Source of the DNA: Oscillospiraceae bacterium MB24-C1
GTDB lineage: Bacteria > Bacillota > Clostridia > Oscillospirales > Ruminococcaceae
Assembly: GCA_030913685.1 (NCBI GenBank)
Contig: CP133187.1
Coordinates: 124,001 to 188,000 of the forward strand
Direction: 5' to 3'
DNA length: 64,000 nucleotides
The translations under genes and the position numbers were made by a program. Position 1 is the stretch's first letter, and every line of letters begins with the position of its first letter. Shown here one piece after another: positions 44,045-53,690 of this stretch. Under the pieces are notes generated by a model. That model made no database searches. It was not told where the DNA came from and saw nothing but the letters and a program-made list of their open reading frames with translations.

Positions 44045-45724
44045 ATGGGATTTATGAAAATTGATGGATTGCAGGTAGCATTTTCTGATGAACCTAATGT
44101 GCTTTCGGTCATAAGAAAGGCCGATATCGATATTCCTACGCTTTGCTATCATTCAGAGCTGTCGGTATATGGTGCCTGTCGTTTATGCACGGTCGAGGAT
44201 GATCGTGGTAAAACGTTCGCCTCTTGCTCAGAGACGCCGAGGGACGGAATGGTTATTTATACAAACACGCCGCGTCTGATGAAATATCGCAAAATGATAT
44301 TGGAATTACTTTTGGCAGCACATAACCGCGATTGTACCACCTGCATTCGCAGTGGAGAATGTCAATTGCAAAATTTGGCACACCGTATGGGCGTCACACA
44401 TATATCTTACGACAATAAAAAGACACAATACCCGATTGATATGAGTTCGCCCTCAATTGTCCGAGACCCGAATAAGTGCATCCTTTGCGGCGATTGCGTT
44501 CGCATGTGCAACGATGTTCAGGGAATCAATGCGATAGATTTTGCATATCGTGGAACCGATGCACTGGTTACACCAGCGTTTAACAAAAAAATTGCGCAAA
44601 CAGATTGCGTCAACTGTGGCCAGTGCCGCGTTGTTTGCCCGACAGCTGCAATTAGCATCAACACAAACCTTGAGGTTGTATGGGACGCACTGGCCGACTC
44701 AAACACCAAGGTCATTGCTCAGGTTGCACCCGGGGTTCGAGCGGCAATTGGCGATGCTTTCGGTATTCCGCGGGGTGCTAACGCTATTGGTAAGTTGGTT
44801 GGCGTTCTACATCGGCTCGGGTTTGACGAGGTGTATGATACGACTCATGGCGCTGATTTAACGGTCCTTGAGGAAAGCAAAGAACTTTTGAAACGCCTAG
44901 ATTTTGAAGAAAATCTCCCTCTGTTTACCTCTTGCTGCCCGGCGTGGGTGAACTTTTGTGAGAAAAGACATCCTGAATTTTTGCCGAATCTGTCGACCTG
45001 CCGATCCCCGCAGCAAATGCTTGCAGCTGTCGTTCAGGAATATTACAGAGAGAAAGATTGCGGTAAAAAAATCGTCTCTGTCAGCATCATGCCATGCACC
45101 GCCAAAAAAGCTGAGATACTGCGCGAAGAGTCCAAAACGAATGGCAAGGCGGATGTGGATTATGTCCTAACAACAACAGAGGTCATTACCATGATTAAAC
45201 GTTCGGGCATTCGTTTTGAAAATGTCGAGATTGAATCGTTTGACATGCCATTTGGCATAGGCTCTGGTGCCGGCATTATTTTCGGAAACTCTGGTGGCGT
45301 AACCGAAGCGGTTTTGCGGCACCTTACCGAGGGTCATGACCGTCTTTCTATGGAACAGGTACGCACCAGTGGGGTTCGCGGAGCAGGGAGCATTCGGGAA
45401 GTATCTTTTACCTATCAGGGACGCACACTAAAGGCCGCTGTTGTCAGTGGGCTTGCCGAAGTTAATAAATTGCTTAAAAAAATCAAATCTGGTGAAGTCG
45501 AGTACCAATTTGTTGAAGTAATGGCTTGCCCTCAGGGCTGCATTATGGGCGGAGGACAGCCTGCCCATGCTGGACAGCATACCAAGGCGGCTCGAATCAA
45601 AGAGTTATATGATACCGACATTTCGATGCAGATTAAAAAATCCAATGAAAACCCTTTGGTTCTTTCTCTCTATGACGGTCTTCTCCATGGGAAGGAACAT
45701 GAACTACTGCACCGTAATATGTAA
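44045..45724 (+). CDS. hydA: [FeFe]-hydrogenase catalytic subunit
   Basis: A 559-residue HndD/HydA-type enzyme that reduces protons to hydrogen. It has an N-terminal [2Fe-2S] domain, a His/Cys [4Fe-4S] site, two [4Fe-4S] clusters (CILCGDCVRMC, CVNCGQCRVVCP) and the H-cluster motifs TSCCPAWV, MPCTAKKAE and ACPQGCIMGGGQP; the last has Gln where Gly is usual. It lacks the extra C-terminal thioredoxin domain of some homologues. ATG 44045 follows GAAGGAGGG. It ends the operon before the terminator at 45824. Oxygen-sensitive maturases HydEFG are not in this window. Confidence 0.95.
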   Translation: MGFMKIDGLQVAFSDEPNVLSVIRKADIDIPTLCYHSELSVYGACRLCTVEDDRGKTFASCSETPRDGMVIYTNTPRLMKYRKMILELLLAAHNRDCTTCIRSGECQLQNLAHRMGVTHISYDNKKTQYPIDMSSPSIVRDPNKCILCGDCVRMCNDVQGINAIDFAYRGTDALVTPAFNKKIAQTDCVNCGQCRVVCPTAAISINTNLEVVWDALADSNTKVIAQVAPGVRAAIGDAFGIPRGANAIGKLVGVLHRLGFDEVYDTTHGADLTVLEESKELLKRLDFEENLPLFTSCCPAWVNFCEKRHPEFLPNLSTCRSPQQMLAAVVQEYYREKDCGKKIVSVSIMPCTAKKAEILREESKTNGKADVDYVLTTTEVITMIKRSGIRFENVEIESFDMPFGIGSGAGIIFGNSGGVTEAVLRHLTEGHDRLSMEQVRTSGVRGAGSIREVSFTYQGRTLKAAVVSGLAEVNKLLKKIKSGEVEYQFVEVMACPQGCIMGGGQPAHAGQHTKAARIKELYDTDISMQIKKSNENPLVLSLYDGLLHGKEHELLHRNM

Positions 45725-45823
45725 CCACATTTGTTATAGGTGAGTTCATCTATATTGCTCTTTATTTATGTGGGGTGCAGCCCTTTAAAAGCAAATGTCT
45801 TATTTCTACCGTAAACTACACAA

Positions 45824-45860
45824 AAAAGGCTTAGGAATCAATATCCTGAGCCTTTTGCAT
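45824..45860 (+). terminator. Rho-independent terminator after hydA
   Basis: AAAAGGCTTAGG and CCTGAGCCTTTT pair with one G-T step around a 9-base loop, with a short T-rich end. Confidence 0.65.
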
Positions 45861-45904
45861 TAAGAACATTTGCAGGGCGAGAAATCCAGAGAGCGTGTGG
45901 TATG

Positions 45905-45972
45905 GAAAATAAAAAGCCTCCCTTTGTTATCATCAAAGTGCGGTCTAACTGCACAATAATAGCAAAGGGAGG
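45905..45972 (-). terminator. Minus-strand terminator hairpin beyond the molybdate-type importer operon
   Basis: CCTCCCTTTG and CAAAGGGAGG form a 10-bp stem enclosing a smaller GTGC/GCAC stem. On the minus strand it is followed by CTTTTTATTTT, so it would stop transcription coming from 46157, about 185 bases upstream of it. Confidence 0.6.
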
Positions 45973-46156
45973 TCTCTGTGGAGGTGTAGACATATGGCTA
46001 AAAGCTTACGCAGATTCCAGATTTACCCGAAAGGAAAGCCTCAAAATTCGAAATTTTTTTAAAGACGATGTCGGTAAGCCAATCGAGCGGGGTTTGCGAA
46101 AGCTTTCGTTTAAAGAGTCTTTTTAAAGGTCGTAAAACCCGGATAATTCTTGCGTT
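45973..46156. other. Gap between convergent operons with possible gene remnant
   Basis: A GGAGGTG site precedes ATG 45994, which opens only 22 codons; the following bases remain coding-like in another frame to 46126. I could not assign it and regard it as a remnant or chance. Confidence 0.2.
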
Positions 46157-47293
46157 CTATGCCGCGGAAAGCGAGTCTGCGGTCAGATTTCTATACATTT
46201 CTGCGCTCAAGTCGCAGTCATAGAACAATTTATAATAACCTGTGACTTCGGTCTGCAGGTCGTAGTCCACATAATCGGGGTACAGCAACGCGCCCAACCA
46301 AAGCATTCCAAGATAGCATTGTACCGACGGCGGGGAGGAAACCCAACCGTAAGGGCCGTCGGGGACTTTGAAGTAGTTACCAGAGGAGATGGCGGAAAGC
46401 TGCTGCCAAGCGGTATCGGAACCGACGGTGTCGTAAATGCTGTTAGGGGAGAAGATGATGACCTCTGGGTTCCAGAGCAAGATCTGTTCCAGGTCCACTT
46501 CGTTACCCATGCCGGAGGACGCTACCTCGGAAAGGGTGGCAAGGTTCTTGCTGAGCATGTTTATTGTTTGGGCATGAAAAGAACCTTCTGCTATAACGTT
46601 GATGCCTTTGTCACCAAGACAGTAGAGTAGCGACTTTCGAGCGCCGTCTGCGTCTACCTTGGCCATCATGGCGGTGATGTCAGTGTAAGCGCTCTCGCAC
46701 CAGGATGCCAGTTCATTGGCTTTTTCAGCTTTACCGGTCAGCTCGCCCAGCATGCGGTAAGCATCTCCGGCGGTGGTAACAGTGGCATCAATATGTACAA
46801 AGGGGATGCCTGTCTGATTGGTGAGAGCGTCCATGTCTTCAACGATGGAACCCTTGGCTTCGCCCACGTCAATCACAACGTCGGGGCCCGCAGCTAGCAA
46901 GGCCTCGAGATCCATGGTGCCTTTGCCACCATAAAGCTGACCAAGCTTGGGCAATGCCAGATACTCGTTTTTAATATAAAGAGAGGCATCTTCAGAAAAG
47001 TCGGACGCAAATCCCACCATCAGTTCCGGGCAGAGTGGCAGAACGTAGAGTTGTGTCAGCGGTCCAGAAACGGCGATCTTCGTGATCTTTGAGGGAAGGG
47101 TAACGGTGCGGCCACAGGAATCAGTGAATTCGCGTGTTTCAGAAGGGGATGTTTCAGGTGCCGGTGCCGCCGCTGATGTTTCTGCGGCAGGCTCAGGCTT
47201 GGCGGTTGAGGTCGTTACCGTCTGCCCGCAGCCTGCAAACAAAGCAACGAACAGAGCCAATACCATTAGAATTGCTAAGATGCGTTTTATCAT
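46157..47293 (-). CDS. Lipoprotein binding component of a FecCD-type ABC importer
   Basis: A 378-residue protein with lipobox LFAGC, an Ala/Pro/Glu-rich linker and a BtuF/FecB-type binding fold (RTVTLPSKITKIAV, then GPDVVIDVGE). Such proteins bind iron-chelates, cobalamin or, in a subgroup, molybdate/tungstate or their chelates. Neighbours are molybdenum-enzyme genes, so a Mo/W ligand is likely, but iron is not excluded. Last gene of the minus-strand operon. Confidence 0.88.
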   Translation of the reverse strand: MIKRILAILMVLALFVALFAGCGQTVTTSTAKPEPAAETSAAAPAPETSPSETREFTDSCGRTVTLPSKITKIAVSGPLTQLYVLPLCPELMVGFASDFSEDASLYIKNEYLALPKLGQLYGGKGTMDLEALLAAGPDVVIDVGEAKGSIVEDMDALTNQTGIPFVHIDATVTTAGDAYRMLGELTGKAEKANELASWCESAYTDITAMMAKVDADGARKSLLYCLGDKGINVIAEGSFHAQTINMLSKNLATLSEVASSGMGNEVDLEQILLWNPEVIIFSPNSIYDTVGSDTAWQQLSAISSGNYFKVPDGPYGWVSSPPSVQCYLGMLWLGALLYPDYVDYDLQTEVTGYYKLFYDCDLSAEMYRNLTADSLSAA

Positions 47294-47352
47294 TCTGTTT
47301 TCACCCTTTCTTTTTTATAAGGGAATGCCATTGTATCCGCGGGCATTGATCC

Positions 47353-48132
47353 TTATGTAACCAGAAAACCTGGTGTACAGACGCGGACATGGTCATTAAA
47401 GAGGCTGGTGACCTCAACGTCCACGCCGTAGAGTGCGCTTATAAGGGATTTATCCAGCACGTTCTTGGGGGGACCTTCCGTCAGCACCCTGCCGTCCTTT
47501 AGCGCTAAAACTCGGTCGGAAAACATATAGGTATGCTGAGGATCGTGTGTGGTTTGGATGACGGTGTAACCCTCGGCGGTCAGCGCTTTCACCTGTGACA
47601 GAACATGGATTTGGTTGCCAAAATCTAAATTTGCTGTGGGCTCGTCCAGCATGAGAATGGGCGCGCGCTGTACCAAGGCACGGGCAATCATAACCAACTG
47701 GCGTTCACCGCCACTGATACGGTGGAAACAGCGCTGCTCAAGATGGGAGATGCCCATCTTGGCCATTGCCCATTCAACCCGTTCCTGCTCCTCTTTTTGT
47801 GGCGTTCGGAATGCACTGAGTCCGGAGGTGGTGCCCATAAGCACAATATCGAAAACGCTGTAATTGAAAGCGGAGCTTGACGATTGGGGTATATAGGCAA
47901 TGAATTGCGACATCTCGCGTATGGAAAGTGACTTGATGTTGTGATTGTCCACATTAATATTGCCAGTATAATCTCGTATCAGGCCGAGGATGCAGCGGAA
48001 AAGCGTGCTTTTTCCGACACCGTTGGGGCCTAGAATCGAAAGGAATTCTCCGGGATTGACGCTAAAACTGATATCTTTTAAAACTTGGTGCTCGCCATAA
48101 GAAAAGGACAGGTTTCTGACCTCAACGCTCAT
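47353..48132 (-). CDS. FecE/BtuD-type ABC transporter ATPase
   Basis: A 259-residue ATPase with Walker A GPNGVGKST, signature ISGGERQLVMIAR, Walker B ILMLDEPTANLD and the switch His in QTTHDPQH. It powers uptake through the permease encoded at 48129, which overlaps it by four bases (ATGA). Confidence 0.93.
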   Translation of the reverse strand: MSVEVRNLSFSYGEHQVLKDISFSVNPGEFLSILGPNGVGKSTLFRCILGLIRDYTGNINVDNHNIKSLSIREMSQFIAYIPQSSSSAFNYSVFDIVLMGTTSGLSAFRTPQKEEQERVEWAMAKMGISHLEQRCFHRISGGERQLVMIARALVQRAPILMLDEPTANLDFGNQIHVLSQVKALTAEGYTVIQTTHDPQHTYMFSDRVLALKDGRVLTEGPPKNVLDKSLISALYGVDVEVTSLFNDHVRVCTPGFLVT

Positions 48133-49193
48133 GTTCTTTCCCCCCTTCCGGTGACGAGGAAGAGAAAGAGCGGTGCCCCTACAATGGCTGTGAGGATGCC
48201 GATTGGAATTTCGGAAGACATTAAGCTACGCGAAATATTATCTACAATAAGCAAGAAAATGCCGCCGCCCAGTATAGACGCCGGCATGAGAAGGCGATAA
48301 TCGGACCCGACCAACCTGCGCATCATATGCGGGATAATAAGGCCTACCCACTCGATCATACCGGAAACAGATATTGAGGCTGCTGTGATGAGGGTTGCGC
48401 AGATCATGACACTTAGCCTGATATATCCTGTGTTTACGCCCATTGCGCGCGCTTCGTCGTCGCCCATCGATAGGACATTGAGCCGCCAACGCAACAGGAA
48501 TAGCGGCAAAAGCCCCAGAAGCATCGGCCAGAAAACAAAGCCGACCTCTTCTTGGGTTACGCCAGACAGGGAACCCATCAGCCAGTAGGTGATTGCTGGT
48601 AACTTGTTGGTTGGGTCTGCGACCAACTTGATAAACGAGATGCCAGCCTTAAACAAGGAACTGATAATGATACCCGCAAGGATAATCCCCAGTACCCTAT
48701 CGCCCTTGGTGTGCTTGCTAATCCAAAATACGAGGGCGACAGTCAGCAGACTCATCGCAAAAGCTAAAATTGTGATATTCATACTGGAAAGACCAATATA
48801 AATGGCTAGAGCAGCACCAAAGCCGGCCCCGGCAGATGCGCCGAGAATATGCGGCGCGGCCATGGGGTTCTGGAAAATACCTTGATAAGATGCACCAGCT
48901 GCGGAAAGGCAGGCACCCACCAGCATCGATAAAATGACGCGTGGCATGCGGATGTTCCACACCGCTGTTTCCTGAGCTGTGATCCAGTACGGCTCAATAC
49001 TAAAGGCTTTTGAGAAGATAATGCCGAAGAGTTCACGAATAGGGACGGGATATCGCCCGATCAGAAAAGAGGCGATAATACAGGCAATCAGCAGGATTGC
49101 AAGAAGGGTAATGACGGCGCCGCCGGATATGTAGAACTTTCTTTTTTGGATATCCGATTTTTTGGCGCAGACTGGTATACCCGCTTTTTCCAT
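48129..49193 (-). CDS. FecCD-type ABC transporter permease
   Basis: A 354-residue membrane protein with about ten helices and the FecCD family segments (RMPRVILSMLVGACLSAAGASYQ, ILGASAGAGFGAA, GLIIPHMMRRLVG). It is the channel of the importer. An AAAGGAGAG ribosome site precedes the ATG. Confidence 0.93.
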   Translation of the reverse strand: MEKAGIPVCAKKSDIQKRKFYISGGAVITLLAILLIACIIASFLIGRYPVPIRELFGIIFSKAFSIEPYWITAQETAVWNIRMPRVILSMLVGACLSAAGASYQGIFQNPMAAPHILGASAGAGFGAALAIYIGLSSMNITILAFAMSLLTVALVFWISKHTKGDRVLGIILAGIIISSLFKAGISFIKLVADPTNKLPAITYWLMGSLSGVTQEEVGFVFWPMLLGLLPLFLLRWRLNVLSMGDDEARAMGVNTGYIRLSVMICATLITAASISVSGMIEWVGLIIPHMMRRLVGSDYRLLMPASILGGGIFLLIVDNISRSLMSSEIPIGILTAIVGAPLFLFLVTGRGERT

Positions 49194-49196
49194 GGT

Positions 49197-49940
49197 TCAC
49201 TCTCCTTTGAGCAGGAATGTCCGGCCAAAGCTAAATGGGGGGCCGGGGGTGCTGCTTTCTGCGTGCTGTCGGATGCCGGGGCGGTTTGTGACAACTAGGC
49301 CGGCAAGCCGGTCTATTCCACAGTTCAGCAGCTCGGGGCACATAGGCACTGTCGGCCCCGTCAGGATGGTGTAGGCGTTTTTACACAGCTCCAACAGGTG
49401 CGGTAGGGTTTTGTTTACCAGTGAACTACCGGTAATAATCACAATGTCGCATTTAGGCAGCAAAAGATCACAGGCAGAGTCTGGATAATCGCCCTCCTTG
49501 GGATGGCGCTCAAGAATATAAACCTGTTTCGCATCTCGGAGGATATGCGATGGCATTTTCAGATGGCCGATGACGCCGACAGTCTTCCCCGTTATATTGA
49601 GGCCTTCGGTGGAATAATTATCGTAAGGCTCCTCACAGTCAAGGGTATTCATTCGGTCTAATGTGTTATAGGCGGCGTTCATCGCGGCGACCCCGAAGCC
49701 AGCTTCGAGAAGGTTCCAGCTTTTTGCCGCCTTTGCCGCGTCCTTGAGCGGCATTCCTTTGATACCCCCGGGATACATCGGGGGAAAGGTGTCACCGGAT
49801 GTGGTCATGGCAAGGCCGGTACCGCCATTATCAGCCTCTGCCAACGTCCAGAACGCACCGGACACAGTCTGGGATACCGTGACATTTTCGGGAAGGCCGT
49901 GAAGCAGGGTATCATAAAGTTCCCAAAAATTATTCAACAT
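49197..49940 (-). CDS. DUF364/DUF4213 protein, probable heavy-metal chelation
   Basis: The 247-residue protein has an N-terminal DUF4213 part (LLHGLPENVTVSQTVSG) and a Rossmann-like DUF364 part (GKTVGVIGHL, then DIVIITGSSLVNKTLPHLL). Family members sit next to molybdate, tungstate or other metal-chelate importers. ATG 49940 is preferred because GGAGGAG lies seven bases upstream; it overlaps the NTPase gene by 11 bases. Confidence 0.8.
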   Translation of the reverse strand: MLNNFWELYDTLLHGLPENVTVSQTVSGAFWTLAEADNGGTGLAMTTSGDTFPPMYPGGIKGMPLKDAAKAAKSWNLLEAGFGVAAMNAAYNTLDRMNTLDCEEPYDNYSTEGLNITGKTVGVIGHLKMPSHILRDAKQVYILERHPKEGDYPDSACDLLLPKCDIVIITGSSLVNKTLPHLLELCKNAYTILTGPTVPMCPELLNCGIDRLAGLVVTNRPGIRQHAESSTPGPPFSFGRTFLLKGE

Positions 49941-50523
49941 TTGCATACTCCTCCATCCACGCCCGAAGCGTGGCCTGCGCATTTCTATCGCCTCTGCCTG
50001 AAGTCTCTAGAATTTCGGCGTCGGGATCCGATTTAAGTGCCGCGCGCAGTTTTGCCGCGATGTCCAAATATTCAGACGGTAGCGATACACTGGTACGAAG
50101 GGCTTCTGACGCTGCGGGTGCTTTCAATACACCAACACAGGGAATATTGCTTTCGAGAAATGCCATCAAGGCTTGGCTAAACTCGGGGACGAGTAGCTCA
50201 TACCCGCCGAACTCATCGATGATTGCGAAGGGCTTTGTCATTGCCTCGGTGAGCAGCCGAACTGCATCCAAACGAAACACATCGTTATTTCTCTGTGCTT
50301 TACCACCGGAAAAGTTAAGAAAACTCAAAGCCGTGCACTGTCTGTTTAAGCAGGCGATGGAACAGGCAGGAAGCAGGTTGAAACCGATGAGAAGCCCATT
50401 TTTATCAAAAGCACGTTCGGTGACGAAACCGCCCGCGGATTTCGCTAACCCGCCCAGCGCACTTCGTATGAGTGTCGATTTTCCGCAGCCGATCGGCCCG
50501 GAAAGAAAAAGCCGTCTTTTCAT
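49930..50523 (-). CDS. THEP1-like NTPase / P-loop protein
   Basis: A 197-residue P-loop protein with Walker A SGPIGCGKST, Walker B FAIIDEFGGYEL and a THEP1-type arrangement. Related proteins hydrolyse nucleoside triphosphates. In molybdenum loci it could deliver or recycle guanylates, but that is inference. It overlaps XdhC-like gene (ATGA) and the DUF364 gene. Confidence 0.75.
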   Translation of the reverse strand: MKRRLFLSGPIGCGKSTLIRSALGGLAKSAGGFVTERAFDKNGLLIGFNLLPACSIACLNRQCTALSFLNFSGGKAQRNNDVFRLDAVRLLTEAMTKPFAIIDEFGGYELLVPEFSQALMAFLESNIPCVGVLKAPAASEALRTSVSLPSEYLDIAAKLRAALKSDPDAEILETSGRGDRNAQATLRAWMEEYANVE

Positions 50524-51533
50524 TTTGCATTGCGCAAAGCGCGCTGCGCTATCATCTGTCCAGCGATAGAAATGGCAATCTCCGCCGGGGTTTCGGCCTT
50601 GATAGCAAGGCCGATAGGAGAGGTTATGCGGTCGGTATCCGTTTTAGTGAAGCCCATTTCATAGAGACTTTTGTAAACACTGGCTTTCTTGGCGGCGCTG
50701 CCGATAACACCGATATAATAGGCGGGCGTTTTAAGAATCTGCGCCTGAACGGTCAGATCATAAGCGTGTCCGCGGGTCATGATGCAGACGTAATCCTCCT
50801 CGCCGATGGTAACGAAATCGGCAATTCTTTCAAAGTCGATTAGCATGACCGATTCGGCCGACGGGATGACAGCGGGATCAGCAAATTCCGGACGGTCGTC
50901 CATGGCCACACAGCGAAAATCTACGTGCTGAAGCACCGGCACCAGCTGCTGGGCCACATGACCGCAGCCGAAAATATAAACTCTGCCGGAAGAGTAAATT
51001 TGTTCAACATAAAAGTCGCGGCCTTCGCACATCTGCCGCTGGGGATGCCGGGTGAGCATTTTACTAACCCAATCCGGTGCATCAATACCGAAAAATCCTT
51101 TCTTTTTGGAGTAGAGCCCCAGTCTGCCGCCATCGGATATTTCAGCGAGGAGCCAGAGATCATCGCCGTCTTTAAAACGGCGCTCCGCTTCCTCTGTGAT
51201 TCGGAGTGTATCGGCGTCACCTGCGGGGATATAGCGAAAAAGCACATTAACTGCACCACCGCAGATCATACCCAGATTCTGCACGTCATCCTTGGTTAAC
51301 GAAAAATCATGTTCCCCTGATTGCTTTTCTTTTAAAACGTCGGACGCAATGTGTTCAGAGCGCAACTCCACCGCGCCGCCGCCGATGGTTCCGCAGATAC
51401 GCCCCTCTTTTCCGATGAGCATCCGCGCGCCTGCGCCCCTAGGCGTGGCACCTGAAGAAGCGATGACGGTGACGAGCACAAGGTCTTCTCCCAAGCGGAG
51501 TTTTTCGGCTATGGTTCTGCACATGTTTCTCAT
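50520..51533 (-). CDS. XdhC/CoxI-family molybdenum-enzyme maturation protein
   Basis: A 337-residue protein with an N-terminal XdhC/CoxI domain (SSGATPRGAGARM, GTIGGGAVE) and a C-terminal Rossmann domain (IFGCGHVAQQLV, GVIGSAAKK). XdhC binds molybdenum cofactor, has it sulfurated and inserts it into xanthine dehydrogenase-family enzymes. The likely client is the aldehyde oxidoreductase at 55567. The start at 51533 gives an ATGA overlap with the upstream gene. Confidence 0.9.
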   Translation of the reverse strand: MRNMCRTIAEKLRLGEDLVLVTVIASSGATPRGAGARMLIGKEGRICGTIGGGAVELRSEHIASDVLKEKQSGEHDFSLTKDDVQNLGMICGGAVNVLFRYIPAGDADTLRITEEAERRFKDGDDLWLLAEISDGGRLGLYSKKKGFFGIDAPDWVSKMLTRHPQRQMCEGRDFYVEQIYSSGRVYIFGCGHVAQQLVPVLQHVDFRCVAMDDRPEFADPAVIPSAESVMLIDFERIADFVTIGEEDYVCIMTRGHAYDLTVQAQILKTPAYYIGVIGSAAKKASVYKSLYEMGFTKTDTDRITSPIGLAIKAETPAEIAISIAGQMIAQRALRNAK

Positions 51534-52603
51534 ATAGCGACATCCTTTCCACATAGTTCATTTATTCTAGCGGCAGTCATAACGGCTACCTCATATCGCT
51601 TGTCATGCGCCTTTTGGGCTTCGGCATTGGTACATTTGCTAAAGCTTTCCTCAAAACGTTCACGAAGCGATACCCGTTTTGTCCCTCGGACAAGCTTATC
51701 CGCGATGAACACCACCGCGGCCTCGTCGATCCGCGAAACATCGTCCAGGTCGTGGTGCTGTCTGACGACCTCTGCAATTTTGGGATAGCCCAGAGCATGG
51801 AGCCAAGCCGCACCCGTAGCGGCATGGTTTTCTTCAAGGCGGGCGATGTCGTGAAGCATGGTGGCTGTAAAAACTAAATCTTCGTCCAGCCCTACGCCCG
51901 CATCGCTTAAGGACTGGGTGATGCGTGAAGATTCCTTTGCTACGGCCTCACAGTGGGCGGCAATATCGGGCAGCGCAGCGGCTAAGAGCAGCTTTTTACA
52001 GAAAGTGGCATCAGGAACAGGGCGGGGTAGAGTTCCGACGCCATGAGCAAAGAAATGATCGTCTTCATAACTTAACTCTGATATTGAGCCATAGGGAAGC
52101 TTTATACTGCGCGCTTTATCCAGTGGTAGCGCTAGGGCAGCACAAAGGAGCGTCTGCATCACCGAGGCGTGCGCTACAACGGCGATGTCGCCAGTCGTCT
52201 CTGACAGCGCGCGGCGGACAGCTGCCATAAAACGCTTCTGGCCGCTTTTACGGTCCTCTGCCCCGGGTGGTGAGACAGAAGGGTCTTTACCTCGCAGATC
52301 ATAAAGCATAGGCCAATGCGCCTGTATCTCATCAAACGTGAGGCCGTCCCACTCGCCGGCATCCATCTCCTCAAGGCCGGGAAGTTCGGTAACCGCTTCG
52401 CCGATGAGCGCTGCTGTCTGGCGGCTACGAAGAAGCTTGCTGCAATATACGCCGGACAGCGCCGTATCCTTAAAGGCTACGCCAAGCAGTGTGGCCTGAA
52501 GTATGCCGAGGCTACCGAGCGGAAGGTCTGTTCTGCCCAAACACATGCGCGTCCCATTCGGAATATCTGGCATTCCATGGCGAATCAAATAAATTTTACG
52601 CAT
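51530..52603 (-). CDS. Histidine phosphatase fused to an HD domain
   Basis: A 357-residue protein. Residues 1-190 are a phosphoglycerate-mutase-like phosphatase (IRHGMPD, CSKLLRSRQTA, VVAHASVM) and ~215-357 an HD domain (ATMLHDIARLEENHA, VVRQHHD). Both halves are phosphohydrolases; the natural substrate is unknown. It is the second gene of the operon, between the MobA-ModE fusion and XdhC, which ties it to molybdenum-cofactor nucleotide chemistry by context only. Confidence 0.85.
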   Translation of the reverse strand: MRKIYLIRHGMPDIPNGTRMCLGRTDLPLGSLGILQATLLGVAFKDTALSGVYCSKLLRSRQTAALIGEAVTELPGLEEMDAGEWDGLTFDEIQAHWPMLYDLRGKDPSVSPPGAEDRKSGQKRFMAAVRRALSETTGDIAVVAHASVMQTLLCAALALPLDKARSIKLPYGSISELSYEDDHFFAHGVGTLPRPVPDATFCKKLLLAAALPDIAAHCEAVAKESSRITQSLSDAGVGLDEDLVFTATMLHDIARLEENHAATGAAWLHALGYPKIAEVVRQHHDLDDVSRIDEAAVVFIADKLVRGTKRVSLRERFEESFSKCTNAEAQKAHDKRYEVAVMTAARINELCGKDVAI

Positions 52604-52644
52604 AAGTATTCTCCATAAAATGTATTCTTAATAATGTTTTTAAA

Positions 52645-53568
52645 TTATAAGATGTCGGAAAAATACTTGTCGTACAGTACGCTAACGCTATCTCTGACCT
52701 CTTTCTCAAAAAGCTCATAAAGCCTCAGAAGCTGACAGCCGGCCGGGGTCAGCAAACTTTTTCCTCCGTGAGCTCCGCCTTGTTTGCGTACGACAAGGGA
52801 ATAGCCCAGCTGGGCCTCCACTGAATTGATAATGTTCCATCCAGAGCTGTAAGAAAGCTGCATTTGCTGACATGCGGTACGTACCGATGAAGTCTCACTT
52901 ACAAGCGTAAGGAGCATAGCGATCTTTTTATCAAAAAACGGTTTTTCCTTTGCTAGCGAAAGCTGAACTTCCGGTCTGATAAGCTGGCTGTTGTGGTATT
53001 CCAGCAGAGCCTTGTAGTCATCGGGTGTGTCGGCGTCATGAAGAATTCCGCAGTCGTTTACCTCGATGAATGTCAGCGGAACGCCGCAGCGTAAAATTGC
53101 GCCCTGCAGGCCATTTTCACCTTGATCCTCCAGTATTTTTCCAATAACGGAGGAGGACATGAGAATGGGGTGACCCTGTTGCCCTTCGCAGACAGGACAG
53201 GCCAAATGCGCACCAGACTCCAAAAGTTGTGTTATGGTGCTTGCAGTGAAAAGCGGGATATCCACCGGCGTGAAGAGTACCGACTTGCATTTGCTTCGCA
53301 TATAGCCGAGCCCTATTTTTGCCGAATCGAACATCTGGGTAGTTTGGTAGTTTTCGTTGCGCAGAAAAATTACACCGTATTTTGCCAAATGGCGTTCTAA
53401 TGCCTCTGCATTGTATCCGGTGACAACGACGATTTTGGTAACACCGGCTTGATGCAGTGTAGCGATGATCCGTTGAGCAATGGAAATAGAGCCTATATTG
53501 AGCATGGGTTTAAAATCACCCATGCGGGATGACATGCCTGCTGCGACGATAACGGCGCCGGTTTTCAT
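52645..53568 (-). CDS. MobA/MocA-like nucleotidyltransferase fused to a ModE-type DNA-binding domain
   Basis: A 307-residue protein. Residues 1-200 form a NTP transferase (VAAGMSSRMGDFKPML, VVTGYNAE, FTPVDIPLF) that probably adds CMP or GMP to molybdopterin. The C-terminal ~100 residues are a LysR/ModE-like winged helix (TACQQMQLSYSSGWNIINSVE, QGGAHGGKSLLTPAG). This looks like the DVU_1551-type NTP transferase family. It is first of the minus-strand operon and could regulate its own promoter through the AATTGTTATA repeats upstream. Confidence 0.85.
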   Translation of the reverse strand: MKTGAVIVAAGMSSRMGDFKPMLNIGSISIAQRIIATLHQAGVTKIVVVTGYNAEALERHLAKYGVIFLRNENYQTTQMFDSAKIGLGYMRSKCKSVLFTPVDIPLFTASTITQLLESGAHLACPVCEGQQGHPILMSSSVIGKILEDQGENGLQGAILRCGVPLTFIEVNDCGILHDADTPDDYKALLEYHNSQLIRPEVQLSLAKEKPFFDKKIAMLLTLVSETSSVRTACQQMQLSYSSGWNIINSVEAQLGYSLVVRKQGGAHGGKSLLTPAGCQLLRLYELFEKEVRDSVSVLYDKYFSDIL

Positions 53569-53690
53569 AAAACATATCCCCCTTCGAATTTAAATTATTT
53601 ATTTTGGCAGAGAAAGTGAATATTATAAAAAACGGATGCATAGCTCTTTTAGATCTATACTATTCTATAAAAAAACGATAGTGTTTTTGT

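Noticed and set aside
45902-46126. 74-codon plus-strand frame
   Set aside because: Its first part is the terminator stem of the opposite strand. The only good ribosome site nearby (45994) opens a different, 22-codon frame.
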